This document shows positions 56,736 through 63,895 of a stretch of 64,000 bases of DNA, one piece after another. The notes beneath the pieces are model-generated. The model had not been told where the DNA came from and did no database searches. It saw nothing but the letters and a program-made list of their open reading frames with translations. Numbering within the stretch: position 1 is the first letter of the stretch; the number at the start of each line of letters is the position of its first letter. Origin of the DNA: Empedobacter sedimenti (GTDB taxonomy: Bacteria > Bacteroidota > Bacteroidia > Flavobacteriales > Weeksellaceae); the NCBI RefSeq assembly GCF_030005555.1, contig NZ_JASCQG010000001.1, forward strand, positions 360,217 to 424,216. Reading direction: 5' to 3'. The position numbers and the translations under genes are program-made.

Positions 56736-57470
56736 ATGAACAAGTTTTCAGTTATTGTGGCTTCAATTCTAGCTATTGGACTAGCTATCGGAGCTTTTAT
56801 CTTAGGAAATGCATATAAATATAAATTCAAATCGACTGAATCTATTAATGTAACGGGAAATGCTTTAAAGGATTTTAATGCAGATTTAGTAAAATGGCGC
56901 GCTACTTTTAGCCGAAAAGATTTTGATTTACGCGTAGCTTCTGATCAACTTAAAGAAGATCAGAAAGTTGTACGAGATTTTTTGATTTCGCAAGGAATTA
57001 AACCGAATGAAATTGTTTTTGAAGCAGTTAATATTTCAAAAGATTTTCAGTACGGAACAGATTCAAATGGAGCTTCTACAAGCCAATTTACTGGCTACAT
57101 TCTTTCTCAAGATGCTACAATTGAATCAAAAGAATTGGATAAAATTGAGAAAGCTTCGCGTGAAATTTCAAATTTAATTAGCCAAGGGATTGAATTAAGT
57201 TCGTCAAATCCAAATTATTATTATTCAAAATTAGAAGATTTGAAGCTTGAATTAATCGCTCAAGCATCTGAAAATGCCAAACAACGTGCAGAAAATATTG
57301 CAACAAAATCTGGTGGAAATTTAGGAAAATTACAAAAAGCAGATTTGGGAATTTTTCAGATAACAGGTAAAAATGACAACGAAGAATATTCTGCTGGAGG
57401 TTCTTTAAACACAACTTCTCGTCAAAAAACAGCGCAAATTACAGTAAAAGCAAGTTACAATAGCAACTAA
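56736..57470 (+). CDS. SIMPL domain (DUF541) protein
   Basis: A 244-residue protein with an N-terminal signal anchor (FSVIVASILAIGLAIGAFILG, about 4-24; part only) and a SIMPL domain. The pattern SINVTGNALKDFNADLVKWRATF (about 34-55; part only) is the family opening, and a C-terminal helix-strand unit has LIAQASENAKQRAENIA (about 172-188). The name comes from a mouse signalling partner; bacterial members are periplasmic and of unclear role, some linked to oxidative stress. Monocistronic, with a strong terminator after the stop. Confidence 0.83.
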   Translation: MNKFSVIVASILAIGLAIGAFILGNAYKYKFKSTESINVTGNALKDFNADLVKWRATFSRKDFDLRVASDQLKEDQKVVRDFLISQGIKPNEIVFEAVNISKDFQYGTDSNGASTSQFTGYILSQDATIESKELDKIEKASREISNLISQGIELSSSNPNYYYSKLEDLKLELIAQASENAKQRAENIATKSGGNLGKLQKADLGIFQITGKNDNEEYSAGGSLNTTSRQKTAQITVKASYNSN

Positions 57471-57471
57471 T

Positions 57472-57507
57472 AAAAAAAGCATTCTATTAATAAAGAATGC
57501 TTTTTTT
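57472..57507. terminator. Bidirectional terminator
   Basis: A 14-bp perfect stem (AAAAAAAGCATTCT and complement) with an 8-base loop. A and T runs flank both sides, between the SIMPL gene and a convergent tiny gene. Confidence 0.88.
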
Positions 57508-57509
57508 GT

Positions 57510-57641
57510 TTATACTAAATGGGTAACAATTAAGTATAATAAAACAATTACTGCAGCAGCAATTAAAAGATCTACAAATTTAATCTTAAAACCTTCAAAA
57601 ATTGATTTTTTGTACGTTTTATGAATTCTTTTCCTTGACAT
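57510..57641 (-). CDS. Tiny single-helix membrane protein (43 aa)
   Basis: A 43-residue ATG-to-TAA frame. The first 22 residues are strongly basic (MSRKRIHKTYKKS, with further lysines), then one helix at about 24-42 (DLLIAAAVIVLLYLIVTHLV; 20 residues). The positive-inside rule predicts the N-terminus in the cytoplasm and a C-terminus at the periplasmic face. It ends 3 bases from a bidirectional terminator, as a real gene would. I do not recognise the family; the composition is unlike a random frame. Upstream of its ATG there is no clear TAnnTTTG element. Confidence 0.6.
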   Translation of the reverse strand: MSRKRIHKTYKKSIFEGFKIKFVDLLIAAAVIVLLYLIVTHLV

Positions 57642-57718
57642 TTTTACCTTATTGCATTTTTATAACAGTACAATATTAGTAACTAAAAATTAACATTCAA
57701 AACATTTATTAAACGTTT

Positions 57719-58561
57719 TTAAATATTATTATGTAAATATTTTATAACCGATTCAATCACAATCAACAAATCTTTGGGTAAACTTTCACTTTCCCAAGGT
57801 TCTTTTCCTCCAAAAGTATGATTAGCTTCTTCTATTTCTCGTAATTCTGAAGTTTTGACCCAATCATTCAGCAGTTTTGCAGATTTTATACTTACTGCTT
57901 CGTCAGCTGTGCCGTGTATAATTAAATAAGGCTTTTTAAGATGCTGTGCTGCAAACTGAATATTCAATTCTTTTTGGTGAATAATATAATCCTCATAAAA
58001 CTGATAATAATGTGGCATTTGTTGCTTAGTTCGCCCATTTTCCACATAAAAAACACCATTCGCTTTATATTCAGTCAATCGTTCTTTTTTTGGAAATCTA
58101 TTCGCAAAATTATCTATGCCAGCTAAAGTAACTAAAGCCTTAACACGAGAATCTCTCGAGGCTTGTAGTATTGTATTTCCTCCTCCTCTACTATGCCCCA
58201 TGATAGTAACTCGAGAAGGATCCACCTTCGGATGTCTGTAAAAAAAATCAATCACAGCTTTATAATCTGACATCTCTTTACTATAATTATTTAGACCAAA
58301 AGATTCTAAATCGTCAAATTGTGTTGGATTATCTAATGTTGTTCCATTATGCGAAAAATTAAATTTAACGAAAACAAATCCTGCTTTAGCAAATTCTTCC
58401 GCCATAAGATCGAATGTACCCCAATCCTTATAACCTTTATAACCATGTGCAAAAATTAGCAAGGGCAACTTTTCATCTGACTCGGTATAATAACAATCTG
58501 ATAAAAAAGCTTTCGTTTCTGGATTTTGAATAACAATATTTTGTTCTTTTATAATCTTCAT
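57719..58561 (-). CDS. Alpha/beta hydrolase (prolyl-oligopeptidase-like S9 fold)
   Basis: A 280-residue cytosolic hydrolase with the fold's landmarks: FAHGYKGYKDWG (oxyanion region, about 38-49), MGHSRGGGN (nucleophile elbow serine, about 129), HGTADEAV (catalytic Asp, about 219) and EANHTFGG (catalytic His, about 248). The lid (about 170-200) is short. Family members include acyl esterases and peptidases, and the substrate is unknown. The start is ATG 58561; a longer frame from 58600 would run into the upstream terminator hairpin. Confidence 0.83.
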   Translation of the reverse strand: MKIIKEQNIVIQNPETKAFLSDCYYTESDEKLPLLIFAHGYKGYKDWGTFDLMAEEFAKAGFVFVKFNFSHNGTTLDNPTQFDDLESFGLNNYSKEMSDYKAVIDFFYRHPKVDPSRVTIMGHSRGGGNTILQASRDSRVKALVTLAGIDNFANRFPKKERLTEYKANGVFYVENGRTKQQMPHYYQFYEDYIIHQKELNIQFAAQHLKKPYLIIHGTADEAVSIKSAKLLNDWVKTSELREIEEANHTFGGKEPWESESLPKDLLIVIESVIKYLHNNI

Positions 58562-58590
58562 CCTTAAATGTAAAAAAACTAAATCAAAAA

Positions 58591-58610
58591 AACCACTCAA
58601 CTGAGTGGTT
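58591..58610 (-). terminator. Rho-independent terminator of the secreted-paralogue cluster
   Basis: A 9-bp perfect stem (AACCACTCA and complement) with a 2-base loop and a T7 tail on the minus strand, 9 bases after the last gene of the cluster. Confidence 0.85.
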
Positions 58611-58618
58611 TTAGATAT

Positions 58619-59227
58619 TTAAAATTTTTCGCAAATAATTGAATAACTGTTTTGTGTACTAGTCATTTTTCTACCTAAAAAAACAACTCTATAAAAATGA
58701 TTGTCTCCAGGATAACTCAAATAATACTCACTCACACTATTTAGTGAATACGAATTATCTAGCGTTTGAAAAGCATCGTTTTTCTGAATTACAACATTTT
58801 TTTGAGTAACTGTTTTTCCATTTTCATGAAACTTTAATTGTCCCAAATAATAAACTGTAGTTGGAGTTGATAAATTTTCAAATGATGCTATTTGAGGTTT
58901 TGTAGTATCTGAAAATCTAAAATTAAATCGTCCACAAGGAACTATTTTTGTTCCGTCTGGCGAATTATCAAAATACAACTCTTTCGTTTCTACTGATAAA
59001 TCAGAAATTGCATCAATAATTGCTTGAGCCGAATGTTTTTCTATATTACCATCTGCATCTGTAACAAGTACATCAGGATAATCTGCAATTGTTACTTTAT
59101 TCAGTGTACGCACGCGTAAATCTCCATTAATATCTAACGTTCTTGATGGATTATCTGTGTTAACTCCTACTTGTGCGTAACTGATAATTACGACACAAAA
59201 TAATAAGGCACTTAATATATTTTTCAT
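58619..59227 (-). CDS. Secreted QVGINT-type protein, tandem copy 3
   Basis: A 202-residue secreted protein with a signal peptide cleaved after VIISYAQ (residue 19). The mature start VGVNTDNPSRTLDINGDLRVR is the common Bacteroidota signature of proteins often ending in a trimerising or chaperone domain. Here a DxxGN-like link, a GRFNFRF strand (about 105) and a conserved ending YPGDNHFYRVVF...YSIICEKF replace that domain. The same ending occurs in both neighbouring copies. The stop of copy 2 is 2 bases upstream, so the three are an operon. Function unknown; a cell-surface or adhesin-like role is only a guess. Confidence 0.75.
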   Translation of the reverse strand: MKNILSALLFCVVIISYAQVGVNTDNPSRTLDINGDLRVRTLNKVTIADYPDVLVTDADGNIEKHSAQAIIDAISDLSVETKELYFDNSPDGTKIVPCGRFNFRFSDTTKPQIASFENLSTPTTVYYLGQLKFHENGKTVTQKNVVIQKNDAFQTLDNSYSLNSVSEYYLSYPGDNHFYRVVFLGRKMTSTQNSYSIICEKF

Positions 59228-59229
59228 GA

Positions 59230-59887
59230 TTAATTAATCGTTTTATAAAATCTTTCGCAGATTAATGCATAATTAGAGTTTACAGCGTCATTTTTTAATT
59301 GACTCACTGTCAATCTGTACAAATCGCCATCACCAGGAATAATAAAGTGATAATTTAAATAAGCTCCTTGTCTTAGTGTAAACGAAGGATCAATATTTTG
59401 AAATGTATTCCAATTATCAGTTTTTAATGATAACGTAAGATTGTTGTAGGTATATCCAATACTATTTCCTTCAGAAATTTGTCCCCATCTTTTTTCCACC
59501 ATAAGTCAGTTTATAATCATTGACTGGAACTTCTTTCAATCTCAATTCTACTGATGATCCATTAATTCGAAAAACTAAATCTCCACAATCAGTTTCTCTC
59601 GTAATATCAGCCGAAGTAGCATTATAGATATTTTTTACAATTTCTACTTGTCGTGTAGCATCCTCAATAATAGACGGTTTACTTACTTTATCAATCTCAT
59701 TTACAGCATTTGCAGCCAATATTTCTGTATACTCAGGTGTATTCGTTTTATCTTTTACATCTGTTAAGATTAAATCACCGGCAACATCTAACATTCTTGT
59801 AGGTTCTTCCGTATTTATACCAACTTGACCAAAAGAATATGTACAAGTTAATAGACTTAATAATATAAATTTTGATGTTTTTTTCAT
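59230..59887 (-). pseudogene. Secreted QVGINT-type protein, tandem copy 2, frameshifted
   Basis: Two overlapping frames make one gene. The first part (ATG 59887, stop at 59471) has a signal peptide, GQVGINTEEPTRMLDVAG and the CGDLVFRI strand, then ends after YGGKKMGTNF. The second frame continues (59502 to 59230) with RWGQISEGNS and the family ending IPGDGDLYRLTV...YALICERF. Removing one A from a run of six A at about 59493-59498 joins the frames as YGGKRWGQISEG, the length expected from copies 1 and 3. This is either a real single-base insertion, a sequencing error in a homopolymer, or a phase-variable tract. Stop and start are 2 bases from copies 3 and 1. Confidence 0.7.
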
Positions 59888-59889
59888 GT

Positions 59890-60552
59890 TTAAAATTTTT
59901 CGCAAGCGGTTACAAAATCATATGTTGAAGGGCTTGTACTTTGATCTAAACGATAAAAAGTCAATCGATAAAGATCACGATCTCCTGGATACAATAAATA
60001 CAAGATATTCAACTCTCCATTCACAATTCCTGCTCCACTAATTGGTAAATTAACAAACGAGTTTGAAGTAGAACTAAACGTTTTACCAGTTTGAGGTGCC
60101 TGAAACTCATAACCATCTATTTGCCAGTTTTGTTCCAAAGTCATGTATACTGTAACATCATTCGCAGGATCATTTGTTAGCTTGTACTGGATATTAATAG
60201 CGGTACTTACATTTCTGAAAGCAAAATCAAACTTACCGCAACTAACAAACTTACTATCATCTGCTTTTCCATTTGTTGTCGTATAAATACTGTTCAATAC
60301 TTGTTTATCCGAAGTAAATTCGTCACCAATAGGACGCAAATCTTTCTTATCAATGTAGTCTACTTTTCCATTGGCATTCACAACCAATATCTTGTCATAT
60401 GCAGGCGCCTGAGATTTGTCATTCAACTCTCTTACTCTCATGTTACCTTCAACATGTAAAGTACTTTGTGGGTTTTTTGTATTAATCCCGACCTGAGCAC
60501 TCATCGTGGTAGCAAAGAGTAACAATGCAAGTGAAATTAGTTTACATTTCAT
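59890..60552 (-). CDS. Secreted QVGINT-type protein, tandem copy 1
   Basis: A 220-residue secreted protein, the first of three tandem paralogues. A signal peptide is cleaved after TTMSAQ (residue 19); the mature protein begins VGINTKNPQSTLHVEGNMRVR and continues into KILVVNANGKVDYIDKKDL, the usual stalk motif of this family. A central CGKFDFAFR strand (about 104-112) and the ending YPGDRDLYRLTFYRL...DFVTACEKF are shared with the other copies. No sorting domain of type IX is visible, so export may stop at the periplasm or use another route. Function unknown. Confidence 0.75.
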   Translation of the reverse strand: MKCKLISLALLLFATTMSAQVGINTKNPQSTLHVEGNMRVRELNDKSQAPAYDKILVVNANGKVDYIDKKDLRPIGDEFTSDKQVLNSIYTTTNGKADDSKFVSCGKFDFAFRNVSTAINIQYKLTNDPANDVTVYMTLEQNWQIDGYEFQAPQTGKTFSSTSNSFVNLPISGAGIVNGELNILYLLYPGDRDLYRLTFYRLDQSTSPSTYDFVTACEKF

Positions 60553-60706
60553 TATATTTCGATTTCGATTACTAATTCTATCTAGTTTCGGAGTTTATAA
60601 TAATGAAGTTGGACTGCAAATTTAGAATGCTTTATAGTCTTAAAAAAATAAAAAAAGTTAAATTTATTAAATTAAAACAATTTAACCTTTCATTTTACAA
60701 AATATT

Positions 60707-60739
60707 TTGAAGTCTTATACCGAATATATTCTAACTTTG
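60707..60739 (+). promoter_or_regulatory. Promoter of mnmE, nearly abutting the start codon
   Basis: TTTG (60707-60710), 21 bases, then TAACTTTG (60732-60739), a full match to the Bacteroidota consensus. The -7 box ends only 4 bases before the mnmE ATG, so transcription would begin at or next to the start codon and give a leaderless or near-leaderless message. Confidence 0.6.
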
Positions 60740-60743
60740 TAAA

Positions 60744-62141
60744 ATGCTAAACAACGATACAATTTGTGCATTGGCAACAGCCAATGGAATGGGCGCAATA
60801 GCGGTTATTCGTATTTCTGGATCAGAAGCAATTTCTAAAGTTGCTCAGATTTATCAATCAAAATTTAATGCAACTAAATCTTTGAATGATGCAGAATCGC
60901 ACACCATACATTTGGGTTATGTAATGGATGGAGAGACTATTGTTGATGAAGCATTGTTTTCTATTTTCAAAAATCCACATTCCTATACAGGAGAAGATGT
61001 AGTTGAAATTTCGACACATGGCTCAATTTATATTCAACAAAAAGTTTTAGAGCTTTTAAATAAAATAGGTATCCGAAATGCTAATCCGGGTGAATATACT
61101 TTCCGTGCATTTTGGAATGGTAAAATGGATTTGACACAAGCTGAAGCGGTTGCAGATTTAATTGCTTCAGATTCGAAGGCTTCTCACGAAATTGCCATTA
61201 AACAAATGCGCGGTGGTTTTTCGAATCAAATCAAAGATTTGCGCGATCAAATGATCAACTTTGCGGCTTTGATGGAATTAGAGCTAGATTTTTCTGAAGA
61301 AGATGTTGAATTTGCTGATCGTACCCAATTTTATGATTTGTTGAATAAATTACAATCAATCTTGAAGCGTTTAGCAGATTCATTTTCCTTTGGAAATGTT
61401 ATCAAAAATGGAGTTCCTGTTGCAATCATTGGTGCGCCAAATGCAGGAAAATCTACTTTATTAAATGCTTTATTGAATGAAGAACGTGCTATTGTTTCTG
61501 ATATAGAAGGAACAACACGTGATACGATTGAAGAAACAATCTACATAGATGGTGTTGGGTTCCGTTTTATTGATACTGCTGGAATTCGTGAAGCTGGAGA
61601 TACAATAGAACGTATTGGAATAGAAAAAACATTCGAAAAAATAGATAATGCATCAATTGTCATTTTCTTATATGATTCTAATATTACAGCTGATAATCAG
61701 ATTGCTAATCAATTAGATGAATTACAACGTAAAGGGAAAATCTTATTCAATGTTGCGAATAAAATTGATGTAACCAACAACGAATCAGCTATTTCAGATG
61801 CTATCAAACAAGAATTTAAAGATGTTGTACATTTAGAAATCTCTGCAAAAGATCAGTTTAATATTGAAGCTTTAAAAGAAAACTTGATTCATCAAATCAA
61901 ATTGAAAGGAACAAATCAAGATGATACCATTGTTACTAACTCTCGTCATTTAGAAGCTTTGCAAAATACCCTATCTCAAATAGGAAAAATCAAACAAGGA
62001 ATGGATATGGGGCTTCCAGGTGATTTATTAGCCATGGATATCCGTGAAGCTTTAACTTATTTGGGACATATCACTGGTGAAATTGATGTTGACCAAGATA
62101 TTTTAGGGACAATATTTGGCAAGTTTTGTATCGGGAAATAA
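60744..62141 (+). CDS. mnmE: tRNA modification GTPase MnmE
   Basis: A 465-residue GTPase that, with MnmG, makes the 5-carboxymethylaminomethyl group at U34 of certain tRNAs. The N-terminal tetrahydrofolate-binding domain begins ICALATANGMGAIAVIRISG, the G domain carries GAPNAGKST (G1, about 230-238), DTAG (G3) and NKID (G4), and the C-terminus keeps the invariant FCIGK that contributes the Cys. The gene is intact to its last codon. Its final 18 bases (62124-62141) correspond to the site used by SGI1-type islands in Proteobacteria, and an integrase gene lies 181 bases downstream. Confidence 0.95.
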   Translation: MLNNDTICALATANGMGAIAVIRISGSEAISKVAQIYQSKFNATKSLNDAESHTIHLGYVMDGETIVDEALFSIFKNPHSYTGEDVVEISTHGSIYIQQKVLELLNKIGIRNANPGEYTFRAFWNGKMDLTQAEAVADLIASDSKASHEIAIKQMRGGFSNQIKDLRDQMINFAALMELELDFSEEDVEFADRTQFYDLLNKLQSILKRLADSFSFGNVIKNGVPVAIIGAPNAGKSTLLNALLNEERAIVSDIEGTTRDTIEETIYIDGVGFRFIDTAGIREAGDTIERIGIEKTFEKIDNASIVIFLYDSNITADNQIANQLDELQRKGKILFNVANKIDVTNNESAISDAIKQEFKDVVHLEISAKDQFNIEALKENLIHQIKLKGTNQDDTIVTNSRHLEALQNTLSQIGKIKQGMDMGLPGDLLAMDIREALTYLGHITGEIDVDQDILGTIFGKFCIGK

Positions 62142-62176
62142 AAGTGTTAATATCAGACAAACAATACCTTTCAACT

Positions 62177-62199
62177 GCCTAACGTTTAAAACGTTAGGC
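62177..62199 (+). terminator. Rho-independent terminator of mnmE
   Basis: An 11-bp perfect stem (GCCTAACGTTT and complement) with a one-base nominal loop, followed by TTTTTGTTTT, 35 bases after the mnmE stop. Confidence 0.85.
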
Positions 62200-62259
62200 T
62201 TTTTGTTTTATATTTGAAAATACATAAATAGATGTTGTTTTGACATATTTCACACCAAA

Positions 62260-62309
62260 ACTACACCTCTATTTTTTAATACTAATAAAAGGTGTAGTCA
62301 CTACACCTC
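62260..62309. repeat. ACTACACCT repeats (two direct, one inverted) before the integrase gene
   Basis: ACTACACCTC occurs at 62260-62269 and 62300-62309. Between them AGGTGTAGT (62290-62298) is the inverse, so with the second copy it forms a perfect 9-bp palindrome with a one-base centre (C62299). The set ends 13 bases before the integrase ATG. Such repeats could be integrase arm-type sites, an operator for integrase expression, or a hairpin in the message leader. It is unusually GC-rich for this region. Confidence 0.7.
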
Positions 62310-62322
62310 GAATTATTCAAAT

Positions 62323-63456
62323 ATGAAAATAAGTTTAAAACAAAAGAAATTAAAATCCGGTAGAATCAGTCTTTATCTTGAATTTTATAAAGGTTCAAAA
62401 TTTGATAATTTTGGTAAAGAAATTCATTTACGTGAGTTTGAGTATTTAAAACTCTATTTAACTCTAAATCCCAAAACTTATGAAGAAAAAAGAATTAACA
62501 AAGAAAACCTTGAATTAGCTGAAAATATATTTGCAATTCGAAAATCTGAATATGTACAAGGTAAATATGGAATTATCGATAGAGAAAAAGCAAATATTAG
62601 TTTATACGAATACTTCGATCTATTAAAAGAACATCGATCTTCCTATTTATCAAATTACGGTACTTGGATATCTGTAAAAAGATATATAATTCAGTACTTT
62701 CACCCTTCCACTACTTTATCTGAAATTACTATTGAATCCATTAAAGGATTTAAACGCTTTTTAGATAAAGAAGCTTTTACAAAAAATGGAACTCCATTAA
62801 AACATGGAACAAAATACTCTTATTTCAATAGATTTAGAGCTACTATTAAGCAAGCGTATGAAGAAGGATATATAACCAATAATAAATTACTTAGAATTAA
62901 ATCTTTTGAAGAAAAAGAATCACAACGTGAATTTTTAACTTTTGAAGAAGTTCAAGCGTTAGCTAATACAGATTGTAAATATAATGTATTAAAACGTGCT
63001 TTTCTTTTTAGTTGTATAACTGGATTACGTTGGAGTGATATTTATAAACTTTCTTGGAATGAGGTTAGAGACGAAAATAATGATCATCGTATTTTTTTTA
63101 AACAGCAAAAAACTGATGATTTAGAATATATGTATATCAGTAAACAAGCGAGAGATTTATTAGGAGAAAGAGACCATACAAACCCAAGGGTATTTGTTAA
63201 TTTAAATTATGGTTCTGGTACAAACTCTGAATTATTGAGATGGTGTATGAAAGCAGGTATTACTAAACATATTACCTTTCATTGTGCCAGACATACAGCA
63301 GCTACTTTACAATTAGAATATGGAGCAGATCTTTATACTGTAATGAAATTTCTAGGACATAAAGATATTCGTACAACTCAAATATACGCACATATTATGG
63401 ATAACAAAATGAAAGAAACTGCAAATCTATTACCAACTTTAAATTTAGAATTATAA
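62323..63456 (+). CDS. Tyrosine recombinase (phage-type integrase)
   Basis: A 377-residue site-specific recombinase. Residues 1-90 form a basic arm-type DNA-binding domain (ISLKQKKLKSGRISLYLE), 95-190 a SAM-like core-binding domain, and 205-370 the catalytic domain. All catalytic residues are present: R236 (GLRWSD), K263, H320 and R323 (HCARH), H346 (LGHKD) and the nucleophile Y355 (QIYAH). The arm domain and the length suit integrases of integrative elements, not chromosomal XerC/D. The gene points away from mnmE, 181 bases after its stop. The next gene starts within the stop codon (TAATG), suggesting coupled translation. Confidence 0.92.
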   Translation: MKISLKQKKLKSGRISLYLEFYKGSKFDNFGKEIHLREFEYLKLYLTLNPKTYEEKRINKENLELAENIFAIRKSEYVQGKYGIIDREKANISLYEYFDLLKEHRSSYLSNYGTWISVKRYIIQYFHPSTTLSEITIESIKGFKRFLDKEAFTKNGTPLKHGTKYSYFNRFRATIKQAYEEGYITNNKLLRIKSFEEKESQREFLTFEEVQALANTDCKYNVLKRAFLFSCITGLRWSDIYKLSWNEVRDENNDHRIFFKQQKTDDLEYMYISKQARDLLGERDHTNPRVFVNLNYGSGTNSELLRWCMKAGITKHITFHCARHTAATLQLEYGADLYTVMKFLGHKDIRTTQIYAHIMDNKMKETANLLPTLNLEL

Positions 63457-63884
63457 TGTTCGTATTTCATATAATTAACGCAATAATGATAATAGGATTA
63501 ACAATTGGATTTTTCTTATTCGTCTACAATAAATTTGATTTGCAAGTTAAAGCTAAAATGTTGCCCATAACAACAATTATTTTAAGTCTCATATTAGGTC
63601 TTCAAGCCTATTCTACTAATGATTTTATGACTTTACAAATCTGGATTTGCATTTTTCTATTTTCTATTTCGATTTTATATACCTATAAAATAAATAATAA
63701 TAAGATTAGTCCATTGTCAAAAGCTAATTCTATGTTGAATAATCAACTAGATAATATTAAGTTGAATGAAATTTACGCTTTTTTTAAATTAAATGAATTA
63801 TTAACTAACGATATGAATTTCCATGAATTTAAAGAGGCTTTTTTAAAAACTCCAATATATCTAAACATGGATGTTCCTTTGTAA
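63456..63884 (+). CDS. Small membrane protein coupled to the integrase
   Basis: A 142-residue protein with three hydrophobic helices (about 5-24, 34-50 and 58-78) and a polar C-terminal half (about 80-142) with NNQLDNIKLNEIYAFFKLNE and a helical end. I do not recognise it. Its ATG overlaps the integrase stop by one base, so it is very likely part of the same mobile element and could be an accessory or maintenance function. No catalytic motif is visible. It converges on a partial gene at the window edge. Confidence 0.6.
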   Translation: MFVFHIINAIMIIGLTIGFFLFVYNKFDLQVKAKMLPITTIILSLILGLQAYSTNDFMTLQIWICIFLFSISILYTYKINNNKISPLSKANSMLNNQLDNIKLNEIYAFFKLNELLTNDMNFHEFKEAFLKTPIYLNMDVPL

Positions 63885-63895
63885 TCTTCCCCTTG

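Noticed and set aside
59485..59505. A AAA AAG heptamer at the frameshift point, the classic slippery sequence for -1 frameshifting
   Set aside because: Joining the two frames needs a +1 shift (loss of one A), not -1; the -1 frame does not give the family sequence.
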